NCBI GenBank assembly: GCA_021608145.1
Contig: JAKIHM010000001.1
Span: forward strand, 62,001-126,000
From: Thermovorax subterraneus
GTDB lineage: Bacteria > Bacillota > Thermosediminibacteria > Thermosediminibacterales > Thermosediminibacteraceae
Direction of reading: 5' to 3'
Length of the DNA: 64,000 bases
Below, one piece after another: positions 36,701 to 44,101 of the stretch. Position numbers and translations under genes: made by a program. Below the pieces are notes generated by a model. It made no database searches. It saw nothing but the letters and a program-made list of their open reading frames with translations, and was not told the origin of the DNA. Numbering within the stretch: position 1 is the first letter of the stretch; each line of letters opens with the position of its first letter.

Positions 36701-37341
36701 CCCAAGGGCTGGTGGACTTGGGAGTTTCGGTTGAAGCCGAAGAAGTCGTGAACCTTATAGAGCAAGGAAAGGTAAGGGGAGCGTTTATCTTTGGAGAAGA
36801 CCCTGCCGGGGTAGCTCCGGATTTTTCGGAAGCCTTGAAAAAGCTCGAATTCCTGGCTGTGCAGGACCTTTTCCTTACTGACACCGCCCGGCTTGCCGAC
36901 GTGGTCTTGCCGCTTGCAGCATTTTCAGAATCAAGAGGTTCCTACACCAGCTGCGAGCGCAGGGTGCAGTGGTTCGAAAGGGCGATTCCGCCGCTTTTTG
37001 CAAGGGAAAACTGGCAGGTGATAAAAGACTTAGCAGGTGCTACAGGATATAGCCTGGGGTTTGATTCGGCAGAGGATGTGCTGGACGCCGTATCGCGAGA
37101 CGTTCCGGAGTACCGCGGCATAAAGAGAGAGTGCATAGGCAAATACGGCGTATTCTGGCCGGCAGGCTCAAAAGATGCCTTCGGAACACCCGTGCTTTAT
37201 CTCGAGGGATTCAACTTCGAAGATAAAAAGGCAAAACTGCCGGAAAAAGCCGAAGGACCGGCTTTCAGAACGCCTAGGATATCAACCGCTCTAGACAGGA
37301 CATTTGCAGCAAAAATAAAAGAGGAAGGCGTGGCAAGGTAA
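33724..37341 (+). CDS. 1205-residue fusion: 2Fe-2S, GltD-like flavoprotein, ferredoxin and molybdopterin-oxidoreductase domains
   Basis: Domains in order: a NuoG-type [2Fe-2S] ferredoxin (residues 1-78, CYDERVKIYGSCGLC); a GltD-like part with Cys-rich N-terminus (about 95-160) and two dinucleotide folds (SVAVVGSGPAGLSAAYYLA near 195, KVAVVGGGNTAMDA near 335) to about 505; a cysteine-rich bridge; two [4Fe-4S] clusters (CILCGLCVRVCDE near 615, CISCGQCVAVCP near 658); and a molybdopterin-oxidoreductase domain starting CSFCGVGCSLN (near 693) to about 1150. The formate-dehydrogenase active site segment (R-x-C/U-H) is replaced by IGSDPSGLKDVLGYDAS, so this is not a normal formate dehydrogenase. Electron acceptor unknown. 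Confidence 0.82.
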   Translation: MEKISLNINGREVKGYKGQTILEVARENGIEIPTLCYDERVKIYGSCGLCLVEVQGAPKLLRACATEISEGMVIYTDNKKIRKARKMALELLLSNHIGDCRPPCRQACPAHTDCQGYVGLIANGRYQEAVKLIKENLPLPASIGRICPHPCEDACRRKLVEEPIAIAWLKSFVGDVDLASGHPYMPEIKPPTGKSVAVVGSGPAGLSAAYYLAKEGHKVVVYEAMEKPGGMLRYGIPQYRLPKEVLDREIELIKKMGVEFVTNCKIGKDVTLDYLRAKYDAVFLAIGAWKSSKLRCPGEELPGVMGGIDFLRKVAKGEPVEMGKKVAVVGGGNTAMDACRTAVRLGADEVYVLYRRTRNEMPANEVEIKEAEEEGVKFIFLVAPLEIMEKNGRVGAIRLQKMRLGEPDASGRRKPEPIPGEEIVLEVDMVIAAIGQEVDATGFDGVNLTKRGTISAAEGTFATNLAGVFAGGDAINEGPGIAIEAVADGKRAADVIMSYLEGEVIPYEEPYLVRRDDLSEEDFADREKIPRVRMAHLSPEERKTNFREIVLGYSEEEAKKEAMRCLECGCKDYFECKLIKYANEYGVSPEKFAGEANKYNYKDDHPFIVRDPQKCILCGLCVRVCDEVMGVTALGLVNRGFVTVVKPEFELPLKETSCISCGQCVAVCPTGALQERPPVAKSVPLKTEQKKTVCSFCGVGCSLNLDIRGDMLLRALPDRESSVDGGHLCVKGRFGFSALSMKERLTMPMVKKNGKLENASYEEAVLYAARKARGLSALYGPESLAVFVSPGLTNEEIFAIKEFAKGLGTPYIASIGSDPSGLKDVLGYDASTNSLEELSTTDVVLLIGCRAMEDYAVAGLKIREALKKGAKLVVINPEPSYLDEDAVKVLRPENNVEFLKALLKALIEEGFTAGVSKAEGFEQLKESLDGVTVPEDLREVARIYGQAKNAMVVFDHERMTKDAERLIASIAVVSGHIGKPRNGIIMLRGKNNAQGLVDLGVSVEAEEVVNLIEQGKVRGAFIFGEDPAGVAPDFSEALKKLEFLAVQDLFLTDTARLADVVLPLAAFSESRGSYTSCERRVQWFERAIPPLFARENWQVIKDLAGATGYSLGFDSAEDVLDAVSRDVPEYRGIKRECIGKYGVFWPAGSKDAFGTPVLYLEGFNFEDKKAKLPEKAEGPAFRTPRISTALDRTFAAKIKEEGVAR

Positions 37342-37347
37342 ATAGAG

Positions 37348-37391
37348 GACCTGCATCACAGGATGCAGGTCTTCCTCTTTTGCATTTTTTT
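37348..37391 (+). terminator. Terminator of the oxidoreductase operon
   Basis: GACCTGCATC (37348-37357)/GATGCAGGTC (37362-37371) with loop ACAG, with outer GAG/CTC pairing, then TTTTGCATTTTTTT. Confidence 0.85.
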
Positions 37392-37459
37392 CAGCAGGAA
37401 TTTTATGCTAGGCGTTGAATTATATATTGATTTGACAATAAATGAAGGAGAGACCTCGA

Positions 37460-38416
37460 TTGAAAATAGGAGTGCCGAGAGCCCTGGCTTACTACGCGTA
37501 CTATCCCTTTATAAATACCTTCTTCGAGGAACTGGGCTTGGAAGTGGTGGTTTCCGACCCAACTTCGAAGGAAATTATCGACGAAGGAGTTGAGGATGCT
37601 GTAGCCGATGCCTGCGTGCCGGTAAAACTATTTCACGGCCACGTGAAAAATTTGATGGGAAGGGTGGATTACATATTTGTCCCGAGGCTTATTAGGGTAA
37701 ATAGTGAAGCTACCTTCTGCCCGAAATTCCTTGGCCTTCCCGACATGTTGGCATGCTCCATAGAAAACTTGAACAATATGCTGGAAGTGAGAATAGACAT
37801 AGCAAAGGGCAAGAGACAGCTTTTTTCCCTGTGCCTTTCGGTGGCGAGGAAGTTAAATAAAGGTTTTTTTAAGGCCTGGAATGCTTATAGGAAGGCAAAG
37901 GAGAGTTTGGAAAAATATAAGCTTGATTTTCTGAAAGGCGCCATCCCTCCCCTTGGAATAGGAGTGCAGGAAAAAAAGGCCGAAGTAAAGCTGGGAGTAG
38001 TGGGATATCCTTACCTGCTTTACGATCCGTACGTCAGCCTGGACGTAATCGGAAAGCTAGTAAGAATGGGCGCTTATGTCGTAACTCCCGAGATGGTTCC
38101 GGAAACGGAAAAAAGGAAGTACGCCCGAAGATTGAGAAAAATGCTGTTTTGGACCTTCAGCAACAGCGTCCTGAGGACGGCTTTTCATTTTATGGAAACA
38201 AAATTGGTGGACGGTATAATCCACGTGACCGCTTTTGGATGCGGGCCGGATTTTATTGTGGACAAGATAATGGAACTGGAGGCAAAAGAAAAAAATGTGC
38301 CATTTTTGACTGTTGCCTTCGACGAGCACACCGGTCAGGAGGGAGTAAACACCCGGCTCGAGGCTTTTGTAGATATGCTGAAGAGAAGGAAAGTAAAAGA
38401 GGCGATAGTAGTATGA
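37460..38416 (+). CDS. Acyl-CoA dehydratase activase-related protein (DUF2229)
   Basis: A 318-residue protein starting at TTG 37460 (MKIGVPRALAYYAYYPF) with AAGGAG 10 bases upstream; an in-frame ATG at 37442 overlaps that ribosome site. It has the DUF2229 blocks: FFEELGLEVVVSDPTSKEI, DACVPVKLFHGHVKNL, FVPRLIRV, FDEHTGQEGVNTRLEAF. In other bacteria this sequence is part of a larger polypeptide fused to a 2-hydroxyacyl-CoA dehydratase activator. Its stop overlaps the next start (ATGA). Function unproven; probably part of an Fe-S electron activator complex. Confidence 0.82.
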   Translation: MKIGVPRALAYYAYYPFINTFFEELGLEVVVSDPTSKEIIDEGVEDAVADACVPVKLFHGHVKNLMGRVDYIFVPRLIRVNSEATFCPKFLGLPDMLACSIENLNNMLEVRIDIAKGKRQLFSLCLSVARKLNKGFFKAWNAYRKAKESLEKYKLDFLKGAIPPLGIGVQEKKAEVKLGVVGYPYLLYDPYVSLDVIGKLVRMGAYVVTPEMVPETEKRKYARRLRKMLFWTFSNSVLRTAFHFMETKLVDGIIHVTAFGCGPDFIVDKIMELEAKEKNVPFLTVAFDEHTGQEGVNTRLEAFVDMLKRRKVKEAIVV

Positions 38417-39546
38417 GGAAAGTGTCCTTCCCTTATGTGGGTAACGCGACAATAACGTTCAAAAAGCTGATGAACGCCTTCGGAAACGAAGTGGTGCTGC
38501 CCAGGCGCCCAACGGAGGAGACTTTGAGCCTGGGCACAAAGTATTCTCCGGAATTTGCGTGCCTGCCTTTTAAAATAGTCTTGGGAACGTATATAGAGGC
38601 CTTAGAGGCGGGGGCCGACACCCTGGTCTCCACTGGGGGTGTGGGGCCGTGCAGGGCGGGGCTTTACACCACACTGCACGAGAAAATTTTAAAAAGCCTG
38701 GGCTACGAATTCGAGATGATAACTTTAGAACCTCCGGGCAGGCACCTTAAAGAGCTCATCGCCAGCATAAAAAAGCTGGTAAACAAGAGGCTTAGCTTTG
38801 CCGACTATTACAGAATCATAAGGTTTGCCTGGAAGGAACTCCAGCTTCTTGACAAGGCCGAAAAGCTCTCCCATAAGATAAGGCCCCTTGAGGTCAAAAA
38901 GGGAGAAACAACAAAGACCTACAGGAAATGTGCGGAGCTTATAGCCCAAGCGAGAGACTACAAGGACCTTCTAGAAATCGAAAGGGAAATAGAATTACTT
39001 TATGAAAGGATAGAAAAAAAGGACTATGACCCACTCAAAATAGGCATCGTCGGCGAAATATACGTGGTGATAGAGCCTGCGGCTAACCTGGAAATAGAAG
39101 AGATGCTGGGGGACCTCGGAGTATACGCCGAGCGTTCCATGTTTTTAGCCTCTTACACCTTTTACAATGCCGTCATGGACCTTTTGAGGATGCCCGGGGA
39201 GCGCGACGTAAAAAAGCTCGCCTCCCCCTATTTCAAGGAAATGTGCGGAGGCCACGGAAGGGAATCGGTGGGAAATGCAATCCTTTTTGCAAAAAGAGGT
39301 TTTGACGGGGTAATACAGCTTTCTCCGTTTACCTGCATCCCCGAAATTGTGGCAAAAAGCATCCTGCCGAAAGTCTGCGCAAAGTACGATATAGGATTCC
39401 TTTCGGTAACGTTAGACGAACAGACCGGGAAAGAAGGCCTCAGGACTCGCATAGAGGCTTTCGTAGACTTGCTAGCAGCCAAAAGAAAACATAAAGAGGC
39501 GAACAAAAAAGGAGATGTAGTCTATGGCGCATTATTTGGGAATTGA
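38413..39546 (+). CDS. Second acyl-CoA dehydratase activase-related protein (HgdB/DUF2229-like)
   Basis: A 377-residue paralogue-like partner of the previous gene, starting MRKVSFPYVGNATITFKKL at the ATG that overlaps the upstream stop. Visible are the cysteines CLPFKIVLGTYIEALEAGADTL in parts (CLPFKIV, AGADTLVSTGGVGPCRAG), HGRESVGNAILF, SPFTCIPEIVAKSILP and VTLDEQTGKEGLRTRIEAF, which repeats the last motif of the upstream protein. These cysteines are likely cluster ligands. Overlaps the activase gene by 23 bases. Confidence 0.82.
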   Translation: MRKVSFPYVGNATITFKKLMNAFGNEVVLPRRPTEETLSLGTKYSPEFACLPFKIVLGTYIEALEAGADTLVSTGGVGPCRAGLYTTLHEKILKSLGYEFEMITLEPPGRHLKELIASIKKLVNKRLSFADYYRIIRFAWKELQLLDKAEKLSHKIRPLEVKKGETTKTYRKCAELIAQARDYKDLLEIEREIELLYERIEKKDYDPLKIGIVGEIYVVIEPAANLEIEEMLGDLGVYAERSMFLASYTFYNAVMDLLRMPGERDVKKLASPYFKEMCGGHGRESVGNAILFAKRGFDGVIQLSPFTCIPEIVAKSILPKVCAKYDIGFLSVTLDEQTGKEGLRTRIEAFVDLLAAKRKHKEANKKGDVVYGALFGN

Positions 39547-40474
39547 CGTAGGTTCGGTGAGCACAAACCTGGTGATTATGGATGAGGATGGGAAGATAGA
39601 GGAAGCTATATACTTGCGAACTCAAGGCCAGCCTATAAAAGCAATTCAAGAAGGACTAAAAATTTTATCGAAAAAACAAAGAAGTTGGGATATAAGGGGA
39701 GTTGGGACTACAGGGAGCGGCAGGCAACTGGCGGCGGTAATAGCGGGTGCGGATGTGGTCAAGAACGAGATAACTGCCCACGCTGTAGCGGCCATAAAAG
39801 AAGTTCCCGATGTGCGCACTGTCATTGAAATAGGTGGACAGGACTCTAAGATAATTATACTGCGGGATGGAGTAGTTACCGACTTTGCAATGAACACAGT
39901 ATGCGCCGCAGGAACCGGGTCTTTTTTGGACCAGCAGGCCAACAGACTGGGGATACCCATTGAGGAATTCGGCTATTACGCCCTGAGGTCACAAAATCCG
40001 GTTCGAATTGCGGGAAGGTGCGCGGTTTTTGCCGAATCCGACATGATTCACAAGCAGCAGCTTGGGTACAAGGTGGAAGATATAATAAGGGGACTTTGTC
40101 AGGCACTGGTTCGAAATTACCTAAACAATGTGGGGAAGGGCAAGGAAATCCGCCCGAAGGTCGTCTTTCAGGGGGGAGTAGCGGCCAATGTGGGGATGAA
40201 GGCCGCTTTCGAGGAAGCCCTGGGGATGGAAGTATACGTCCCCAAATACCACAATGTAATGGGCGCCATAGGTGCAGCCTTACTCGCCAAGGATGCCAAC
40301 GTCGGCAAGACCAAATTCAGGGGGTTTGATGCCAGCGAAATAGAGTTTACTGCCGACAGCTTCGAGTGCCAGGGTTGTTCCAACCACTGCGAGGTAGTCA
40401 ACATAAGAATGGAAGGAAAGGTAATAGCCCGGTGGGGGGATAGGTGCAACAGGTGGAAAGTCATTGACGTTTGA
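39524..40474 (+). CDS. Acyl-CoA dehydratase activase (HgdC/BcrA-type ASKHA ATPase)
   Basis: A 316-residue ASKHA-fold ATPase. It opens MAHYLGIDVGSVSTNLVIMD (phosphate 1), followed by GVGTTGSGRQL, EIGGQDSKIIIL and the cluster-binding CAAGTGSFLDQQANRLGI and AGRCAVFAESDMIH, both with the conserved cysteines. Such proteins drive an ATP-dependent low-potential electron transfer to a dehydratase or reductase. A cysteine-rich tail (CQGCSNHCEVV) is extra. No dehydratase subunits are in the window; the two upstream proteins may be the acceptors. Confidence 0.88.
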   Translation: MAHYLGIDVGSVSTNLVIMDEDGKIEEAIYLRTQGQPIKAIQEGLKILSKKQRSWDIRGVGTTGSGRQLAAVIAGADVVKNEITAHAVAAIKEVPDVRTVIEIGGQDSKIIILRDGVVTDFAMNTVCAAGTGSFLDQQANRLGIPIEEFGYYALRSQNPVRIAGRCAVFAESDMIHKQQLGYKVEDIIRGLCQALVRNYLNNVGKGKEIRPKVVFQGGVAANVGMKAAFEEALGMEVYVPKYHNVMGAIGAALLAKDANVGKTKFRGFDASEIEFTADSFECQGCSNHCEVVNIRMEGKVIARWGDRCNRWKVIDV

Positions 40475-41102
40475 GCCATTTTAATATGTCCGAAAAATCG
40501 CTATAAGCGATGGCGGGAGTTCCTTCTTGGCGAAGGTGCAAGAGCAGTACTCCTTTTGCAAAAATCACGTCGGCCTTTTTGGCTGCGCAAATATCCGAGT
40601 ATCCATCTCCCACGTATATAGAAATGGCATTCGCAGGCTTTAATTTTTCTAAAAGGTCAGCTTTACAAGTACCGCACTGTGGGCAGGTTTTCGACGAGTA
40701 AGTGCACTCGATGTCAAATCTCATCCCTTCAATTACGAGCTTGTTCGCAAAGTAGGGTATCCCACTTATGCCGTATTTTCCGAAGATGGTTTCGATGTTA
40801 AAATCGTAGCCGTCGCTCAATATGTAAATTTCATACCCTTTTTGGCGGCAAAACTCTACGAAGTCTATGAAGTAATCGTCGATTTTTATGTTCTCCAGCA
40901 AAAAATTTTTCAATTCCTGTTCGTTAGCGTCGAAAAGTTTAAAGGTTTCTCTTGCGCACTCTTCAGTGGATATTTCCCCTTTTTGCCATTTGAGCTCCAG
41001 CTCCTGCCAATTGCCGCGGGCGAATTTTTCGGTCATAGCAAAACAGGTATCTTTATCGGTGATAGTCCCGTCAAAATCTATAAAAAATACTTTTTTTGCC
41101 AT
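40461..41102 (-). CDS. HAD-superfamily phosphatase (MtnX-like, HAD-IB)
   Basis: A 213-residue HAD phosphatase with motif I FFIDFDGTITDKDT, motif II ILSDGYDF and motif III YVGDGYSDICAAKKADVIFA. An insert with four cysteines (CTYSSKTCPQCGTC) suggests a zinc site. It resembles MtnX-type and SerB-like enzymes. Convergent with, and overlapping by 14 bases, the activase gene. The substrate is not clear; no methionine-salvage genes are near. Confidence 0.82.
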   Translation of the reverse strand: MAKKVFFIDFDGTITDKDTCFAMTEKFARGNWQELELKWQKGEISTEECARETFKLFDANEQELKNFLLENIKIDDYFIDFVEFCRQKGYEIYILSDGYDFNIETIFGKYGISGIPYFANKLVIEGMRFDIECTYSSKTCPQCGTCKADLLEKLKPANAISIYVGDGYSDICAAKKADVIFAKGVLLLHLRQEGTPAIAYSDFSDILKWLKRQ

Positions 41103-41151
41103 TTTTTATCACCTTAAGAGAAATTATAACACAGGGTTACATATAAAAAAA

Positions 41152-41214
41152 GCCTGCAGGTGACTAACTATCGATACCCATTGGGACACGGTACCTCGCT
41201 AGCCACCTGCAGGC
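41152..41214. repeat. Long imperfect hairpin between divergent genes
   Basis: GCCTGCAGGTG (41152-41162) and CACCTGCAGGC (41204-41214) pair perfectly, and the stem continues with CTA/TAG and TACC/GGTA separated by single mismatches. Runs of A on the left and T on the right make it look like a bidirectional terminator, but it lies between two divergent start codons (41102 minus, 41321 plus). Confidence 0.7.
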
Positions 41215-41320
41215 ATTTTTATTTTTTCCCCAAAAACTCGCTGTATACTTTATATTCTTGGAAAGGCTGGAAGGGATAACATGCCTTTTTAAGTGGAACA
41301 TTATAACGGGAGGTGAAAAG

Positions 41321-42157
41321 ATGCGAGCTTTGTGGAGGGGCTCGATAAGTTTCGGACTTGTCAACGTGCCTGTGAAGATGTACGCAGCGACTGAACGAAA
41401 AAGTTTGAGCTTCAGGCAAATCCATAGGGCATGCGGCACTCCGATACGCTATGAAAAAGTTTGCCCTTTTTGCAACCGCAAGGTTGAGGACGATGAAATT
41501 GTGCGTGGATATGAATACGAAAAAGGGAAATTTGTGGTGATAGAAGAAAAAGACCTCGAATCCATACCGGACGAGACAACCCGCACCATTGACATAGTGG
41601 ATTTTGTAAACCTTTCCGAAATTGACCCGGTTTATTTCGACCGTTCGTACTTCCTTGGGCCTGAGGAAACGGGGCAAAAGGCGTATATTCTGCTTTTCGA
41701 AGCGCTTAAAAAAACGGGGAAGATCGCCATAGCAAAAGTAATGATAAGGTCTAAACAGCACCTTGCCTGCGTTCGGCCTTACGGTGAAAAGCACCTGGTG
41801 ATGGAGACCATGTTTTACCCCGACGAGGTGCGCAGTGCCGGAGATGTACCAATTTTGCCCGATGTAAAGCTTCATGAAAACGAGGTGAAAATGGCGGTGC
41901 AGCTAATCGATTCCCTTTCTTCGGACTTCAAGCCCGAAAAATACGCCGATGAGTACAGAAAGGCGGTGCTGGAGATCATAAGGGCGAAAGTAGAGGGAGA
42001 AGAGGTAAAGGTGCCTCCTGGCAGGGAAGAGAAGGTGGTCGACCTGATGGAAGCATTGAAGGCAAGCCTTGCCATGGTGGAAAGGGAAAAGGAAAAGGAA
42101 AAGGCGGAAAAAAAGAAGGCCTCTGGTGCCAAAAGGAAAAAAGCAGCAACATCGTAA
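41321..42157 (+). CDS. ku: Ku protein of bacterial end-joining
   Basis: A 278-residue Ku homologue. It starts MRALWRGSISFGLVNVPVKM at ATG 41321 with GGGAGGTG upstream, followed by IHRACGTPIRYEKVCPFCNRKVEDDEIVRGYEYEKGKFV in parts, and ends in a lysine-rich tail (EREKEKEKAEKKKASGAKRK), which is typical of Ku C-termini and may aid DNA binding. Ku holds double-strand break ends and recruits the ligase and polymerase encoded just downstream. Confidence 0.95.
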   Translation: MRALWRGSISFGLVNVPVKMYAATERKSLSFRQIHRACGTPIRYEKVCPFCNRKVEDDEIVRGYEYEKGKFVVIEEKDLESIPDETTRTIDIVDFVNLSEIDPVYFDRSYFLGPEETGQKAYILLFEALKKTGKIAIAKVMIRSKQHLACVRPYGEKHLVMETMFYPDEVRSAGDVPILPDVKLHENEVKMAVQLIDSLSSDFKPEKYADEYRKAVLEIIRAKVEGEEVKVPPGREEKVVDLMEALKASLAMVEREKEKEKAEKKKASGAKRKKAATS

Positions 42158-42160
42158 AAT

Positions 42161-43078
42161 CTACAGAATACCCCGGAGGACGGGGTGCCTCAGGAATCCT
42201 TCGCCGGTGTACTCTAAAAATTCTACTTCGACTAAGGTGCGAGGCAAAACCCATAAGGGTTTTTCTTTTTTTGATAGGGGCGGCAACGCTGAAAAGGGGC
42301 ATTCATCGGTTATAAGTCTAGAGAAAGCGTCGAAAAGGGCACTGCTTTTTTCCGCATCGAGGCCGCTGGAAACCCTGCCGATAAAGACCAAATGCCCTTC
42401 TACCAGATGGCCGAGAAAAAGAGATCGAACCCTCTTGCCTTCGGCCAGAAACCCGCCCACCAGGGCGGTTATAATGCGGCGGTTTTTGATCTTGAGCCAT
42501 TTTTTGCTCTTTTTTCCAATTTCGTAGCGGCTGTCGAGCTTTTTTGCCACTATGCCCTCAAGGCCCTTTGCCTTTACCGCTTCGAAAAGGGAGATTCCCG
42601 TGCCGGGGAAGGTATCTGTGACCACCACTGGATCGCGGGATTGAAGGCTGCTTTTTAGAATGCCATATCGTTCTGAGAACGGGAGTTCGGCAAGACACCT
42701 TCCGTCAAGGTACAGGATGTCGAATACCACGTAAGTTACCGGTATTTTTGAGGCGAGGTATTTTACGGCGGCCTCGTCGGTCGCCATGTCCCGCCTCATG
42801 AGGTTATGAAAGTCGGGCCTTCCACCGAGAAGGGCTATCATCTCGCCGTCGAGCACCGTGCTTTTGCCGGAGAAAAGCCGGAGAAGGGCATCAACCACCT
42901 CGGGGTACTGTTTTGTTCGCCCTTTCATCTTCCTGTTGAAAAGCTCCACTTTGCCGTCTATGTGGGCTAAGACTCTGGTCCCGTCCCATTTCACCTGAAA
43001 GCCGAAGCTCTCGTCGTCGAAAGCTTCGCGGCAGGGCGTGGGTTCCATTGGAATGAAGGGAATGCCGGGCTTAATCAT
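42161..43078 (-). CDS. ATP-dependent DNA ligase (end-joining, LigD ligase-domain type)
   Basis: A 305-residue ATP-dependent ligase. The adenylated lysine is in FQVKWDGTRVLAHI (KxDG), followed by LDGEMI, FDILYLDG, and EGIVAKKLDSRYEIGKKSKKWLKIK motifs IV and V split as EGIVAKKLDSRY, KKWLKIK. An OB fold follows. ATG 43078 has AGGGTGG upstream; the frame extends three codons further from a GTG. It is encoded on the opposite strand from Ku and the polymerase, with its 3' end 3 bases from the Ku stop. Confidence 0.92.
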   Translation of the reverse strand: MIKPGIPFIPMEPTPCREAFDDESFGFQVKWDGTRVLAHIDGKVELFNRKMKGRTKQYPEVVDALLRLFSGKSTVLDGEMIALLGGRPDFHNLMRRDMATDEAAVKYLASKIPVTYVVFDILYLDGRCLAELPFSERYGILKSSLQSRDPVVVTDTFPGTGISLFEAVKAKGLEGIVAKKLDSRYEIGKKSKKWLKIKNRRIITALVGGFLAEGKRVRSLFLGHLVEGHLVFIGRVSSGLDAEKSSALFDAFSRLITDECPFSALPPLSKKEKPLWVLPRTLVEVEFLEYTGEGFLRHPVLRGIL

Positions 43079-43182
43079 GGCAACCACCCTATATATTTTT
43101 TCCTTTTTTAAAAATATTTTTGCATAACAGGGAAATCGGCCGGCAAAATCTAATATAAAAATAAAAGGAAAGGTGCGGTAAA

Positions 43183-44076
43183 ATGACCGTCGTGTCAGTG
43201 GGAGGCGAAAGGTTGAAGCTCAGCAACCTTTCGAAATTGATGTGGCCGGAAGATGGGATAACGAAAGCGGATATTATAAACTATTTCGTGAAAATAGCCC
43301 CCTATTTGCTGCCTCACCTGAAGGGCCGTCCCATAGTTTTTACGCGTTACCCCGAAGGTATAGGCGGTGAAAGTTTTTACCAGAAAAATGCGCCCGATTA
43401 TGCACCTAAATGGCTCAAAACTTATACCGTCGCAACTTTATCGGGTGGGCAAAAAAGAAAGATACGCTACGTCCTGATTGACGATTTAAAAAGCCTAGTC
43501 TGGGCTGCCAATCAGGCAAGTTTAGAAATACACCCGTGGCTTTCTCGAATAGGAAGCATAGACCATCCCGATTTTGCAGTGTTTGACCTTGACCCGATGG
43601 AAGACACCGATTTTGAAGATGCAAGGTTTCTTGCCCTTGCCTTGAAAAAATTGCTTGAAATGGAAGGCTTTAGAGGTTATCCCAAGACTTCCGGGGCAAC
43701 GGGAATTCAGGTTTACGTGCCGCTCGAACCCCGTTATACCTACAGGCAGGTGAGGACCTTTGCGGAATTTTTCTGCAAGGTTCTGGAAAAAACGTTCCCT
43801 GAAAAGGCAACTACCGAGAGAAACATAGCAAAAAGAAGGGGAAGGGTATACCTGGACTACATGCAAAACGTCAAGGGAAAGACATTGATCGCACCTTATT
43901 GTCCACGGCCTCTTACAGGCGCCCCCGTTTCCGCGCCAGTTACCTGGGAGGAGCTGGAAAACGGTGTTGTTCCTTCGATGTTCACCGTGAAAAACATGCC
44001 CGAGAGGCTGAAAAAAACGGGCGATCTCTTTAAGGGCGTCCTGGAAGAAAGGCAAAAAATTGACCAGTGGCTTTAA
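43183..44076 (+). CDS. ligD: End-joining DNA polymerase/primase (LigD polymerase domain)
   Basis: A 297-residue stand-alone version of the LigD polymerase domain. Family motifs are LSNLSKLMWPEDGITKADII in parts, LKGRPIVFTRYPEGI, FFQKNAP-like FYQKNAPDY, IHPWLSR, the catalytic FAVFDLDPMED, and TSGATGIQVYVPL. Such enzymes fill gaps, preferring ribonucleotides, during break repair. The domain is usually fused to the ligase in LigD but is separate here. Divergent from the ligase gene across 104 bases. Confidence 0.92.
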   Translation: MTVVSVGGERLKLSNLSKLMWPEDGITKADIINYFVKIAPYLLPHLKGRPIVFTRYPEGIGGESFYQKNAPDYAPKWLKTYTVATLSGGQKRKIRYVLIDDLKSLVWAANQASLEIHPWLSRIGSIDHPDFAVFDLDPMEDTDFEDARFLALALKKLLEMEGFRGYPKTSGATGIQVYVPLEPRYTYRQVRTFAEFFCKVLEKTFPEKATTERNIAKRRGRVYLDYMQNVKGKTLIAPYCPRPLTGAPVSAPVTWEELENGVVPSMFTVKNMPERLKKTGDLFKGVLEERQKIDQWL

Positions 44077-44101
44077 AGGACAAAAATAAGAGGAGGGAGA
44101 G

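Noticed and set aside
33724-37341. Calling the large subunit a formate dehydrogenase
   Set aside because: The domain is of that superfamily, but the catalytic Cys/Sec-His segment is not seen; also no H-cluster motifs, so it is not an iron hydrogenase either.
41152-41214. Cloning-vector contamination, because the hairpin contains CTGCAG, ATCGAT, GGTACC and GCTAGC palindromes
   Set aside because: The flanking genes continue normally, and the palindromes follow from the stem-loop structure; no vector sequence is seen.
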